Shown here one piece after another: positions 35,645 through 44,454 of a DNA stretch of 64,000 nucleotides. Location: the NCBI GenBank assembly GCA_030268105.1, contig BSDZ01000008.1, positions 4,588,001 through 4,652,000 of the forward strand, written 5' to 3'. The notes beneath the pieces are model-generated. The model ran no database searches. It was not told where the DNA came from and saw only the letters and a program-made list of their open reading frames with translations. Both the position numbers and the translations under genes were made by a program. Each line of letters opens with the position of its first letter. The stretch's first letter is position 1. This DNA comes from Volvox africanus. Taxonomy: Eukaryota; Chlorophyta; Chlorophyceae; Chlamydomonadales; Volvocaceae.

Positions 35645-36880
35645 ATGTCCGCGGAACACGACGATACGCCGCACACTAGCCTAGCTAGCCAACCCGATTT
35701 TGTTGTGGCTGCTAGAGCACCGGATAGAGGTCTTGAGACTGTTGGCGCGCGAGCCACTCAAGAGCCCCTTTTCCTTCAGACCCCTGCTCACTTAATTGTG
35801 CCGCATTCAGCAGTGAACACGAATATGGACAACACTGCTGGACCAAGGGTTCTGCCATTACCTCAAGCTCGAGGGCATGATGACATCCCTGAGGTGATGA
35901 GATTGTCGATTCCCGTTCCTAGGCTCAATATTTTGCTGACCGACAAGACACCAGGGCATAGCATAGCTGATGCAACTCGTGCGTACATGCGTGACGCTAA
36001 AAAGTATCTCCAGGCTGTTCATGGTGGCGATAATGACGGTATCAGGTGTCTCTTCGTTGGTAACACCCTCGAGGGCGCAGCGAAGGACTGGTATCGCAAT
36101 TGGACCAACGCCCGGGGCAGCTATACTTTTGACGAGTTGGTCGCCGCTTTACTCGCACGATTCGCTACTGAGGTTCAAGCACGCGATGTGGAAGCTCGTA
36201 ACGTTTTGGCAGCCGGTAGCTACCACATGCGTCGGGATGAAAATGTACCTGCGTACCAGTCACGCTTTGAAGCACTTGTGACTCCCATTGCTGACCTCAC
36301 CGAATCTGAGCGTGTCTTTTGGTTTAGGCGAGGCCTAACGAAACTTTTGGCTAAATGGTGCGCCACTGACTTGGTTGGAGCGCAGATCAAGTCGTATGAT
36401 GCTTTGGTCGCTTTTGCTAAGGGCGCGGAGATACGACTCCTTGCCGGCGAGGAAGAAGTCAAGTCTGCCCCTCGTGCAAATGCCGTGCAAGTGCAGGATC
36501 CGCTTGGGGAAGCTGTAGCTCTCGACCAGGACCTTGGCGCGACCCGCCCCACGCCTACTGCCGCGACGCGACGCAGCAACGGGCAACACAAGGCGCGCGG
36601 GGGCGCTAGCTCGGGTGTCCGTGGTACAGGAGGAGCAGGTCCGAGCTCGGACCCAGCTAGGAACAGGAAGCGTGGTGGTGCGCCGTCGTCGGCAGCCGCA
36701 CAGCGTTCCGACCCCAACGCGAAGCGTACTCGTACGGACGACACATTTATGCCAAAATGGAATTGCAATCGTTCCGAATTAGAGCGTCGAAAATTGGCCA
36801 ACGTTTGTCTACGGTGTGCGGAGAACCATTCCACGAAGGATTGCCCTCTAATGCCGCCGTTTGTACCTCAGCCGAAATAG
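35645..36880 (+). CDS. gag: Gag polyprotein
   Basis: 411 residues from ATG 35645 to TAG 36878-36880. Residues about 95-260 form the retrotransposon gag (capsid-like) domain, recognisable by AKDWYRNW, FDELVAALLARF and the PAYQSRFEAL segment. A Gly/Arg/Ser-rich basic linker follows. Near the end is a CCHC zinc knuckle, CLRCAENHSTKDC, with three rather than four residues between the second Cys and His. Gag forms the particle that packages the element RNA. The frame continues without another stop into pol, so the UAG may be read through. Confidence 0.9.
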   Translation: MSAEHDDTPHTSLASQPDFVVAARAPDRGLETVGARATQEPLFLQTPAHLIVPHSAVNTNMDNTAGPRVLPLPQARGHDDIPEVMRLSIPVPRLNILLTDKTPGHSIADATRAYMRDAKKYLQAVHGGDNDGIRCLFVGNTLEGAAKDWYRNWTNARGSYTFDELVAALLARFATEVQARDVEARNVLAAGSYHMRRDENVPAYQSRFEALVTPIADLTESERVFWFRRGLTKLLAKWCATDLVGAQIKSYDALVAFAKGAEIRLLAGEEEVKSAPRANAVQVQDPLGEAVALDQDLGATRPTPTAATRRSNGQHKARGGASSGVRGTGGAGPSSDPARNRKRGGAPSSAAAQRSDPNAKRTRTDDTFMPKWNCNRSELERRKLANVCLRCAENHSTKDCPLMPPFVPQPK

Positions 36881-39800
36881 GGGCTTGCCCGGGTTCCTGT
36901 GGAGGGGGCACCACCTGGGATTTCTGAACTAACGCGTGGTCGGTGGTCATCCTTACGGCCAGCCGTTAAGGCATTGTTGCCTTGTGTACTTGGACACATC
37001 GAGCGAGTCATTGCGCGACGCATCACGCTTGACGGACGCACGGGACTTCTCTGCTTCGACCCGTTGTGTAATTTGTTTACACCTCGCCGTCCCCTGTCGT
37101 CTATCGATCTGTCTAACCACGTGGTTTTGTTCATCCCCTCGTCTCTGCGTGAGATGTCGGAACAGTTGGCCATATACAGGAGATGTAGGCGTCAATATCC
37201 AGGCACTGCCGCATGTGTATTACTCCCTGCTTTCTGTCGGCGCAAGGCAGAGGCATCGTTAAGGGGTATGCGGCATGTCCACCGGTTCAAGCCGGGCACC
37301 GTTTTGTTTAATGGTGTGGATTGGGAGGGTACGCTGGCTCCGTGGCCACGCCTATCCTACTCGGTTGACGTTTGGTACGAAGCTCCTGATGGGGGTGCCG
37401 TTGGTTACGGACCCGCCTTAAGTGCACTGACGTTGTCTGCTGGGCAGTCGCTCGTAGATAACCGTGTCCCTGTGGTTCAGATCGGTTTGAATGGCCGTAC
37501 TCTGAAGGCACTTGTTGACACCGGTGCCAGCGACGACTTCATCTCTGTCGCAGAGGTGAACGCGCTGGGGTTGTCCCCAGAGTCGTCTGATTGTCCACAG
37601 GTTACCCTTGCTGACGGGGGTAAGCATCCCATCGTGGGCAGGATTACCCTTAGCCTATCGATAGGCCCTTTGCGTGTTGTGACCCGGCCGTACGTGCTGC
37701 AGGGCTTAGCAGAGACTGCACCGTACATAATGGGGTCGTCGACATTACGACAGTACCGCGCGCGCATCGACATGGAGACCGCAACCCTGCATATGTGCAA
37801 GGGTACTCTGTCGATTAAGGTACCTTTCCTGTCGTTCGAACATGTCACACCAAAGGAGGGTGAAACTGAGGCGGTGCCTATGGTTAATTTCGCTGTGACC
37901 GCAATGGCCGCGCGAATCGAACCAGAGCTAGTCGGGCGTAAGGAGGCCGTCCGTTTGTTACGGAAGGGTGCCCACGGACTGCTTTTAAGGCCGCGGGTGA
38001 GCTGTTGTGTCACCACCGCGCAGATTTCTGCGGATCCTGAGGTTGAGGCCCTACTGTCGCAGTATGAGGACGTCTTTAAAGATATCCCTGGCCTACCACC
38101 TATGCGTCCTGTTGATCACACAATCCCTCTCATGCCTGGAGCGCAGCCTACGGCCCGGCCAATGTACAGGTTGAGTCCATTGGAACTGGACGAGGTGAAG
38201 CGCCAGGTGACGGATTTGCTCGCGAAGGGTATGATACGCCCCAGCACATCCCCGTATTCTGCACTGATTTTATTTGTCGGTAAGAAGGATGGGACCTTGC
38301 GCATGTGCATCGATTACCGGGGGTTGAATGCGAATACGATGAAAAATCGCTACCCTTTGCCACGCGTTGACGACCTGTTGGATAAGCTGAAGGGCTCGGC
38401 TTATTTTTCCTCAATTGACTTACAACAGGGCTACAATCAGATTCGCATCGCTGCCTCTGATATCCCAAAAACCGCTTTTCGGACGCCCTTCGGTCACTTT
38501 GAGTATACGGTCCTATCATTTGGTTTGACTAATGCCCCTGCGACGTTTCAGGCGGTTATGGACCGAATGTTTAGGCCGTTTATTGACAGGTTCGTTGTTT
38601 GCTACCTGGATGACATCTTGGTATATTCTAAGACGCGCGAGGAGCACTTGGAGCATCTGCGGCTCGTGCTCGACGTTATGAGGCGGGAGCAATTGTTTGC
38701 TAAACGCGCCAAATGCTTTTGGGCGCAGCCTCAGGTGGAATATTTGGGCCACATTGTGTCGGCCACCGGTGTGAAGATGGACCTGCGGAAGGTCGCCGTG
38801 GTTCGCGATTGGCCCGCGCCTCAGAACCTCACGGAGCTGCGTAAGTTCCTTGGCTTGACCAATTATTTCCGAAAGTTCATTGAAAAATATTCCATCATTG
38901 CGGCCCCGCTTACTAACTTAACTCGCAAAGGCGTTTTCGTTTCACTCGAGTCGTGGACGTCGCAATGCCAGCGGGCATTCGAAGAGCTCAAACGAATTAT
39001 TGCCGAAGATGTCACCCTTGCATTCCCTGATTACTCGTTGCCATTTCGTGTTGAGGTAGTGTCTGATGCCTCAATATTTGGAAGCGGCGCTGTATTGTTA
39101 CAGGAAGGGCGACCAATCGCCTTCACGAGTAAGAAGTTTTCTGGTGCGGAGATTCGCTACACCACCGGGGAACAGGAGCTTCTGGCCGTGCTGCATGCTT
39201 TAAAGGAATGGCGCTGTTACCTCGAGGGACGCCCGTTTACTTTAAAGACTGACCACAAGCCCCTAACGTTTTTGCAAAGCGTTCCGACGTTGAACCGCCG
39301 TCAAGCTAGGTGGATGGAATATCTAGCTAGGTTCAACTGCACCTGGGAGTATATTTCTGGTAAATTGAATATTGCCGATGCTCTCAGTCAACATCCGTCG
39401 CTACACGCTGCAATTTTGGCAGCGCCCGTCGTGCGGCCGCGTAGCGAGGAGGTACCGATCGCGACGGACCTCGCGGAGCGGTTGAAGGTTGCCTACAACG
39501 CAGACGCCTGGTTCGCGGACCCGGCTAATGTAGAAAACCTTCGCAAGCAGAATGGCCTTTGGCTACGGACGGAGGGTGCAGCTACGCAAATCGTCGTTCC
39601 GAACGACGACGCGCTACGCTACGACATCCTTGCGCGGTTCCACAAGGACCCGTTAGCAGGACACCCTGGTAGCAAGCGATTGATCGACTTGGTGCAACGT
39701 TCCTTTTGGTGGCCTCGTTTGGCTAAGGATGCGGCGAACTTCGTCCAGACATGCAGTCTGTGCCAGCGCAATAAGGCTTTGTCCGGTAAGGGCCAGGGGT

Positions 39801-40612
39801 TGTTGCAACCGTTGCCTGTCCCGGATGCGCCTTGGGAAAGTGTTTCCATGGACTTCGTAGTCGCGCTGCCCAAAACTGAGGGGGGATACGATGCGGTGTT
39901 CGTAATGGTCGATCGTCTGACTAAGATGGTTCACCTAGCACCATGCACATCATCCTGCACGGCTGAGCAAACCGCACGTTTGTTTTTCGATAATGTGGTT
40001 CGGTTACACGGGATTCCCAAAAATGTGATCTCGGACCGCGGTGGACAGTTCACGTCTAAGTTTTGGGAAGCGCTCTGCAAACTAGTTGGCATGCGCGTCA
40101 ACCTGAGCACGGCGTATCACCCGCAGACTGATGGTCAAACCGAACGCACAAACCGCACGTTGGGTGATATGTTGCGCAATTATGCTGGTCGCACACCACT
40201 CGTTTGGGATACGTATTTGACTGCGGCAGAATTCGCGCTTAACAATGCTGTTAACCGCTCTACAGGCAAAAGTCCGTTCTTTCTTAACTACGGATTTCAT
40301 CCCGTGCTACCCGTGTGGCGTGAGTTGGAAGTGAACGTGCCTGCTGCTAAACTTTTTGCCAAGTCTTTTATGTCCCGAATCACAGACGCTAAGTCGTGTT
40401 TGGACGCGGCGCAGCAACGAATGACGGAATACTATAACAAATCCAAGCAGGATGTGACGTTTTCGGAGGGGCAACTCGTGTTGCTAAGCACCAAGAACTT
40501 GCGTTCCTTGGCCGACGATCCCGAAAACTCTTACCCCGCTGGATTGGTCCGTATCCTGTCATGCGCATGGTTGGGAATGTGGCTGTGGAGCTTGCATTGC
40601 CCACTGATATGA
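36881..40612 (+). CDS. pol: Pol polyprotein: protease, reverse transcriptase, RNase H, integrase
   Basis: Open from the codon after the gag UAG, in the same frame, to TGA at 40610-40612. No ATG lies near its start; numbering here is from the first GTG at 36899. Aspartic protease LVDTGAS with Asp at about 207; RT catalytic YLDD at 569-572; RNase H Asp in VSDAS at about 723; integrase HHCC zinc segment (HPGSKR.. and CSLCQRNK) from about 914; integrase core Asp985, Asp1046 and Glu1082, spaced as DD35E, with AYHPQTDGQTER around the Glu. The last about 30 residues are out of frame, because the reading frame slips near 40523-40530. Acts in reverse transcription and in integration of the cDNA. Confidence 0.95.
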   Translation, partial: GLARVPVEGAPPGISELTRGRWSSLRPAVKALLPCVLGHIERVIARRITLDGRTGLLCFDPLCNLFTPRRPLSSIDLSNHVVLFIPSSLREMSEQLAIYRRCRRQYPGTAACVLLPAFCRRKAEASLRGMRHVHRFKPGTVLFNGVDWEGTLAPWPRLSYSVDVWYEAPDGGAVGYGPALSALTLSAGQSLVDNRVPVVQIGLNGRTLKALVDTGASDDFISVAEVNALGLSPESSDCPQVTLADGGKHPIVGRITLSLSIGPLRVVTRPYVLQGLAETAPYIMGSSTLRQYRARIDMETATLHMCKGTLSIKVPFLSFEHVTPKEGETEAVPMVNFAVTAMAARIEPELVGRKEAVRLLRKGAHGLLLRPRVSCCVTTAQISADPEVEALLSQYEDVFKDIPGLPPMRPVDHTIPLMPGAQPTARPMYRLSPLELDEVKRQVTDLLAKGMIRPSTSPYSALILFVGKKDGTLRMCIDYRGLNANTMKNRYPLPRVDDLLDKLKGSAYFSSIDLQQGYNQIRIAASDIPKTAFRTPFGHFEYTVLSFGLTNAPATFQAVMDRMFRPFIDRFVVCYLDDILVYSKTREEHLEHLRLVLDVMRREQLFAKRAKCFWAQPQVEYLGHIVSATGVKMDLRKVAVVRDWPAPQNLTELRKFLGLTNYFRKFIEKYSIIAAPLTNLTRKGVFVSLESWTSQCQRAFEELKRIIAEDVTLAFPDYSLPFRVEVVSDASIFGSGAVLLQEGRPIAFTSKKFSGAEIRYTTGEQELLAVLHALKEWRCYLEGRPFTLKTDHKPLTFLQSVPTLNRRQARWMEYLARFNCTWEYISGKLNIADALSQHPSLHAAILAAPVVRPRSEEVPIATDLAERLKVAYNADAWFADPANVENLRKQNGLWLRTEGAATQIVVPNDDALRYDILARFHKDPLAGHPGSKRLIDLVQRSFWWPRLAKDAANFVQTCSLCQRNKALSGKGQGLLQPLPVPDAPWESVSMDFVVALPKTEGGYDAVFVMVDRLTKMVHLAPCTSSCTAEQTARLFFDNVVRLHGIPKNVISDRGGQFTSKFWEALCKLVGMRVNLSTAYHPQTDGQTERTNRTLGDMLRNYAGRTPLVWDTYLTAAEFALNNAVNRSTGKSPFFLNYGFHPVLPVWRELEVNVPAAKLFAKSFMSRITDAKSCLDAAQQRMTEYYNKSKQDVTFSEGQLVLLSTKNLRSLADDPENSYPAGLVRILSCAWLGMWLWSLHCPLI

Positions 40613-40941
40613 CCATTCACCCCACGTTTCACGTATCGCTTGTTCGTCCGTATCGTAGTACGGAACCCGTCCCTGAGCCTGCTAACGCCCCCGCAGCGAT
40701 CAAACCAGTTCCCGAGACCTGGATCGCTGGTAAACAGAAGTTTTACGATGTGGAGCGGGTGTTAGATTATCGTGCGCGTCGTGTGGGCCGACACCGACGT
40801 AAGCGAACAGTACACGAGTACTTGGTTAAGTGGACAGGGTATACCGACGAGCACAACTCATGGGAACCGGCACGCAACTTCTCACAGGACATGAAACCCC
40901 TGCTCGAAGAAGCCCGCAAACGTGCCATGCAAGCCCAATGA
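40561..40941 (+). CDS. Integrase C-terminus with chromodomain (pol 3' part, shifted frame)
   Basis: Lies in frame -1 relative to pol. It starts inside the conserved integrase tail (HPTFHVSLVRPY), then has the chromodomain ..EYLVKWTGY.. and NSWEPARNF, whose aromatic residues (Tyr, Trp, Trp) normally form the methyl-lysine cage. Chromodomains of these elements steer integration to marked chromatin. It should be part of the integrase; the separation is caused by a one-base difference in an A run near 40524, read here as an inactivating deletion or a sequence error. Confidence 0.88.
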   Translation: MRMVGNVAVELALPTDMTIHPTFHVSLVRPYRSTEPVPEPANAPAAIKPVPETWIAGKQKFYDVERVLDYRARRVGRHRRKRTVHEYLVKWTGYTDEHNSWEPARNFSQDMKPLLEEARKRAMQAQ

Positions 40942-40984
40942 ACCCTGCAGTCGATGCTGTATGATGCAGCGAGGACGCTGCATA

Positions 40985-41000
40985 CGGGAGGGGGGATAAT
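40985..41000 (+). other. Polypurine tract
   Basis: CGGGAGGGGGGATAAT ends exactly at the start of the 3' LTR. The G-rich run is the usual plus-strand primer site. Confidence 0.8.
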
Positions 41001-41824
41001 TGTTGTGCTACGGTTCATTTCCCGCCGACACGTAGGTCGACGCGATCCTACGAGGCGAAGTGCTTTTGTGATGAACGCATTACATATGAATGAATCTGCA
41101 TGATATAAATGTATTCGCATACATTTATATATGCATCTGGCATGTTGTCATTATCCATCACGACATCGCATCATGGCAAATCCGCCTAGCATGCATGAAT
41201 GACCGAATCATTGAAGTGCGCATTATGCTCGTGCTACGAAACGATAAGTAATATTATCTGATATAATATTACTTCATTTAAGCACACGTTGAGAGCGCCG
41301 CCCTCGTCGCGATACATGCCCTGCAACCGGATATCGTTATCCGGACCCTTGCATCATGCGAATGCCGGAAAGGCTTATACGTTGTTACGAGTAGACATCG
41401 CCCATACGCAGTAGGGTTGTCACATCTAGGATCGGCCTCCTAATGTGAATCGTACGGCACTGCGATGCTGCGAGTATAACAGATGCGAGGACGGCTAAGC
41501 TAGACAAGACATTCGATACCGGAGAACACTTGTGTGTTCTACATTACTATTGCTATACGATATTCTACTTAGCCCGAGCTAAGCCTGAACTTCGCTAATC
41601 ACCGCCGCGTGATGATTGCTTGCTTCCGGCGCTGACGGCGATTTCGTCCATTGCATCATTCCGATCTGTAAGACCGTAAGTTATATCTCTCTTCGTCTTG
41701 AAGTCTTCCGCTGTCTCTGTTTGCTCTCGCTTGCCTTGCTGTACTTGCAAGTGCTCGCGCATCGGTGTCGATAGTCTCCAGACGTGCAGATACTTATGAG
41801 CAAACGCGAACGAGAGGTACAACA
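41001..41824 (+). repeat. 3' LTR, 824 bp
   Basis: Same length and ends as the 5' LTR; six transitions differ. One two-base change lets CGTAGG pair perfectly with CCTACG, which is imperfect in the 5' copy. Confidence 0.97.
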
Positions 41825-41829
41825 GCTGA
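41825..41829 (+). other. Target-site duplication, right copy (GCTGA)
   Basis: Matches 34351-34355. LINE sequence resumes directly after it (CATCTTCTAG). Confidence 0.95.
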
Positions 41830-42630
41830 CATCTTCTAGTGGTGGGAGGTGCCCTAAGGCCCCTACAATTCGGCTGATATCCTCAGGCAAGGTCTCTCCA
41901 CCCAGCCAGGGCCCAGTTGCCTGGGCAGTGGTAAGGGCCCAAGGTTTAAAGGCCGGATGGGTGATCTCCAGGTAGGTGGCCAGGGTCCGGATCCAGGGGT
42001 GGAGGCTTCGAACATTACTACTAGTAGGAGGCTCTTCCTCTTCTTCAGCAACCGTATTCATCGCCGTGTCCATAAGCGTTACCCTCTCTCCCTCACTCCT
42101 GGCCATCAGGGCCCCTCGGATGAATCGCACTGCCCACATGGCTTGTCTTGCCCGAATGTGTTGCCTGAGGGGCAGTAGGCCAAAACCACCAGTTGATGGG
42201 TGTCCCACCAAGAGTCTGCTAGGTACTCCAGTGAAGCGCTGGCCCTGGTCTTCTGGGCCCTGTTGCCGATCTACAAGGCGAGCAGCTAAGCGTTCAATGT
42301 AGGTCAGAGTGGTATCTGGAGGTGGTCCACCATGCTCCATATGCCAAGTGACTGTTTGCAGGCAATAGCTTGAGACTGCTGCAGCCCGACCAAAGGCAGA
42401 GAGCGGATAGTGGGCTAGGCGTTGCATCCTCGTGTAGGCCAGTGCTAGCATCTCAGGCCAGTCTGGTTGGGACGGCTGCACTTGGTTGTCCATTGGCAAG
42501 TTAAGGGCTGTCGCAGTGGTGACCACGTTCAGGCCATTTATTGTGCTTCCCTGACGGTGGTCGTCCACAGCCCCTATGGGTAGGAGTTCCATCTTATCCA
42601 GGTTCAGGCGTTGACCTGATGCCCGGGCAA
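41830..42630 (-). pseudogene. LINE ORF, N-terminal part of the remnant in unit 1
   Basis: Reads from the (GT)n tract through FARASGQRLNLDKMELLPIG to ..LGHLPPLEDVS, where the gypsy element interrupts it. The SG..LN..K motif is the RT segment just after the catalytic YADD in non-LTR elements, so the fragment begins downstream of the active site. Confidence 0.8.
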
Positions 42631-42632
42631 AC

Positions 42633-42666
<34 letters not shown>

Positions 42667-42695
42667 GTATATATGTGTGTGTGTGTGTGTAAGTG
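42631..42695. repeat. (GT)n/(TATG) microsatellite at the LINE truncation point
   Basis: GT repeats with TATATG interruptions. The same tract recurs at 49031, 55431 and 61829 with small length changes. It fuses in frame with the LINE ORF as a His/Thr run. Confidence 0.9.
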
Positions 42696-42885
42696 TGTGA
42701 ATGTAATGACCAAACTATTTGATTCACCTACCTAGTGTTGTATACCTCTTACTAAAACACATAAACTCAATGTAGAGTGCATCATGTGTGAGGGGCATGT
42801 ACCTAACTCATGTGTGAGGATCCACAGCAGGATCATCATATAAAGGACTTAACAGCATCCATGCAATGCCTCTTCTTGCGTGCAG

Positions 42886-44022
42886 AGGTATGATCTATGC
42901 GCAGGCATAGGCTCGTGCATATTCCCTCACATCGCTGATGCTATTGTGATGCCAGGTAAGTTTTGATGCCAAAAAATGAGCGCAGTATTATGCAAATATT
43001 GATTTATGCATGATCATAATAATCTTAATAATCATGATAAGAATCATTATAATAATTACAGTACTCAGAATATCATCATCATCATCATCATATAATTATA
43101 ACAATCATATTAATAACAACAATAATACAATAATAATAAGCATAATAATAATAACAACAACAACAATCATCACCATCATCACAATGATGATAATAATTAT
43201 AATCATTATAATAATAACTGGTCCTGTGCAGGAGCATATGGCGGCCAAAGTATCCATGTTGCTGCGTGGCAAATGGATTACCACAGAAATGCCATATTAT
43301 GCGCGTCATCATGCATTAAGCAAAGATTATGATTGCAATAATATGAGTGTATTAAGCGCTGCAAAATTGTATGCTTTTGACTGCATGCAATTTGAAATGG
43401 TGATGGATTTGATGCTGGGGTACTTGGTTATATTCCTTGATATGTAATGTTTTTGTTGCTTGCAGACATTGGGGTTGAACAGAGGATGCATGTGCAACTT
43501 TAAATTGAGATTTAAGTTTTTATTGTATCACATGCACTGTATCTATCACGTGGTTTCACAGCAGGAAGATGGCTGTCAAAGCGAATGGTAATTTTGTCTT
43601 ATGTGGTTTACTCATATTTCAACAGTGTGAAATGCGGCACAATTTGCAAACAAATGTGGCTTGAGCAGCATTTGTATGACCTTGTCCTTGCCAAACCTGT
43701 TTGTGCTCATAGTGTTTGTGTCAGCTGCAGGCGGGATTCCTTGCTATACAATATTGTATCATACAGATCCATCATCCTGCAACCATAATGCAGCTTTATT
43801 TGATGAGTCATTGACGGATATGGTGATGGATTTGATGCTGGGGCTTCCTCCAGAGTTCCAAGCCCTCAGGTGATGTTTCATAGAAGGGGCCCTTAGGATG
43901 GCTGCACGCACATTGGCATCTGCTGTGGGACAGCTTAAGTTACGGATAGATAGGGAGCCGAGAGAATGTCACACGCTCACCTGTACATCCATGAATGATG
44001 TTCATGCACTCAATCGCTGCTT
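42886..44022 (+). CDS. Unrecognised gene, module 1 in array unit 2
   Basis: Exon candidates: 42886-42955 (acceptor TTGCGTGCAG, donor GTAAGT, RYDLCAGIG..), a block after 43231 (TCCTGTGCAG), and 43731-43869 (acceptor GTCAGCTGCAG, reading GIPCYTILYHTD..MVMDLMLGLPPEF). This is followed after 27 bases (GTGATG..CCCTTAG) by an open block from 43897 (MAARTLASAVGQLKL). The frame runs into a stop inside the tRNA. No family is recognised, and 27 bases is unusually short for an intron, so the model is tentative. Confidence 0.35.
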
Positions 44023-44094
44023 GGGGCTTTAGCTCAGTGGTAGAGCGCGCGCTTTGCATGCGTGAGGTCACCGGATCGATCCCGGTAAGCTCCA
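44023..44094 (+). tRNA. tRNA-Ala(UGC), unit 2
   Basis: 72-nt cloverleaf: acceptor GGGGCTT against AAGCTCC (one G-U), D arm GCTC..GAGC, anticodon stem CGCGC/GCGTG with loop TTTGCAT (anticodon TGC), T stem ACCGG/CCGGT. Intact A box TAGCTCAGTGG. The T-loop is ATCGATC, so the usual T54 is A. No CCA is encoded (eukaryotic). The first TTTT is at 44204, so Pol III would run on into the SINE-like body. It may be a working tRNA gene or a young SINE head. Confidence 0.85.
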
Positions 44095-44402
44095 CGTATT
44101 GGGGCATGCATATGTATGCATACGTATGTCTTGTTGTAAGCTCAGACGAGAAACATGCTTCGGGGACGGTTTCTTTAAACCAATAAAAGGAAGAGGCTAC
44201 AAATTTTCTTCTGTAACATGGCATGGCTTAGACAGCACTTGATTGGGAGACTGTAAGAGTTTACTGGCATGCACAAACACACACACACAAAAACACAAAA
44301 GCACAAACACACAAAAAAACACAAGCTTGGGAGTGCCAACGTTTGGGGTGGGGCCCCAGCACATAGCACCTCAGGGGGCCCTGCCCTGTAGGATTGCCCA
44401 TA
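44095..44402 (+). repeat. SINE-like body fused to tRNA-Ala (unit 2)
   Basis: Shares the GGCTACAAAT, GGGAGTGCCAAC, GGGGCCCCAGCACA and CCTCAGGGGGCCC blocks, in the same order, with the body behind the CAC tRNA-like head. Ends in a (GT)n run. Head plus body looks like a tRNA-derived SINE. Confidence 0.6.
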
Positions 44403-44414
44403 TATGTGTGTGGG

Positions 44415-44445
<31 letters not shown>

Positions 44446-44454
44446 TGTGTGTGT

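Larger units (their letters stand above)
34356..41824 (+). mobile_element. Ty3/gypsy chromodomain LTR retrotransposon, 7,469 bp
   Basis: Two 824-bp LTRs with TG..CA ends, a 5-bp target duplication, a primer-binding site, a polypurine tract, gag, pol in the order protease-RT-RNase H-integrase, and a chromodomain. The domain order PR-RT-RH-IN defines Ty3/gypsy, and the C-terminal chromodomain marks the chromovirus group. It lies inside the LINE copy of array unit 1 on the opposite strand. Young by LTR identity (six differences), but pol carries a frame break before the chromodomain. Confidence 0.96.
29400..42630 (+). repeat. Array unit 1 (about 6.4-kb family), interrupted by the gypsy element
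   Basis: Same layout as units 2-5 once the 7,474 bp made up of the gypsy element plus one target-site copy is removed, but more diverged. It keeps about 260 bp (about 29536-29797) that units 2-5 lack, and lacks about 870 bp near 31000 that holds the tRNA-Ala and the antisense LTR relic in the others. The left edge is in a GT-rich tract. Confidence 0.85.

Noticed and set aside
43010..43447. Possible CRISPR array or phage-type repeat system in the tandem units
   Set aside because: The repeats are 6.4 kb, contain eukaryotic retroelements and a tRNA, and have no short repeat-spacer pattern or cas-like genes.
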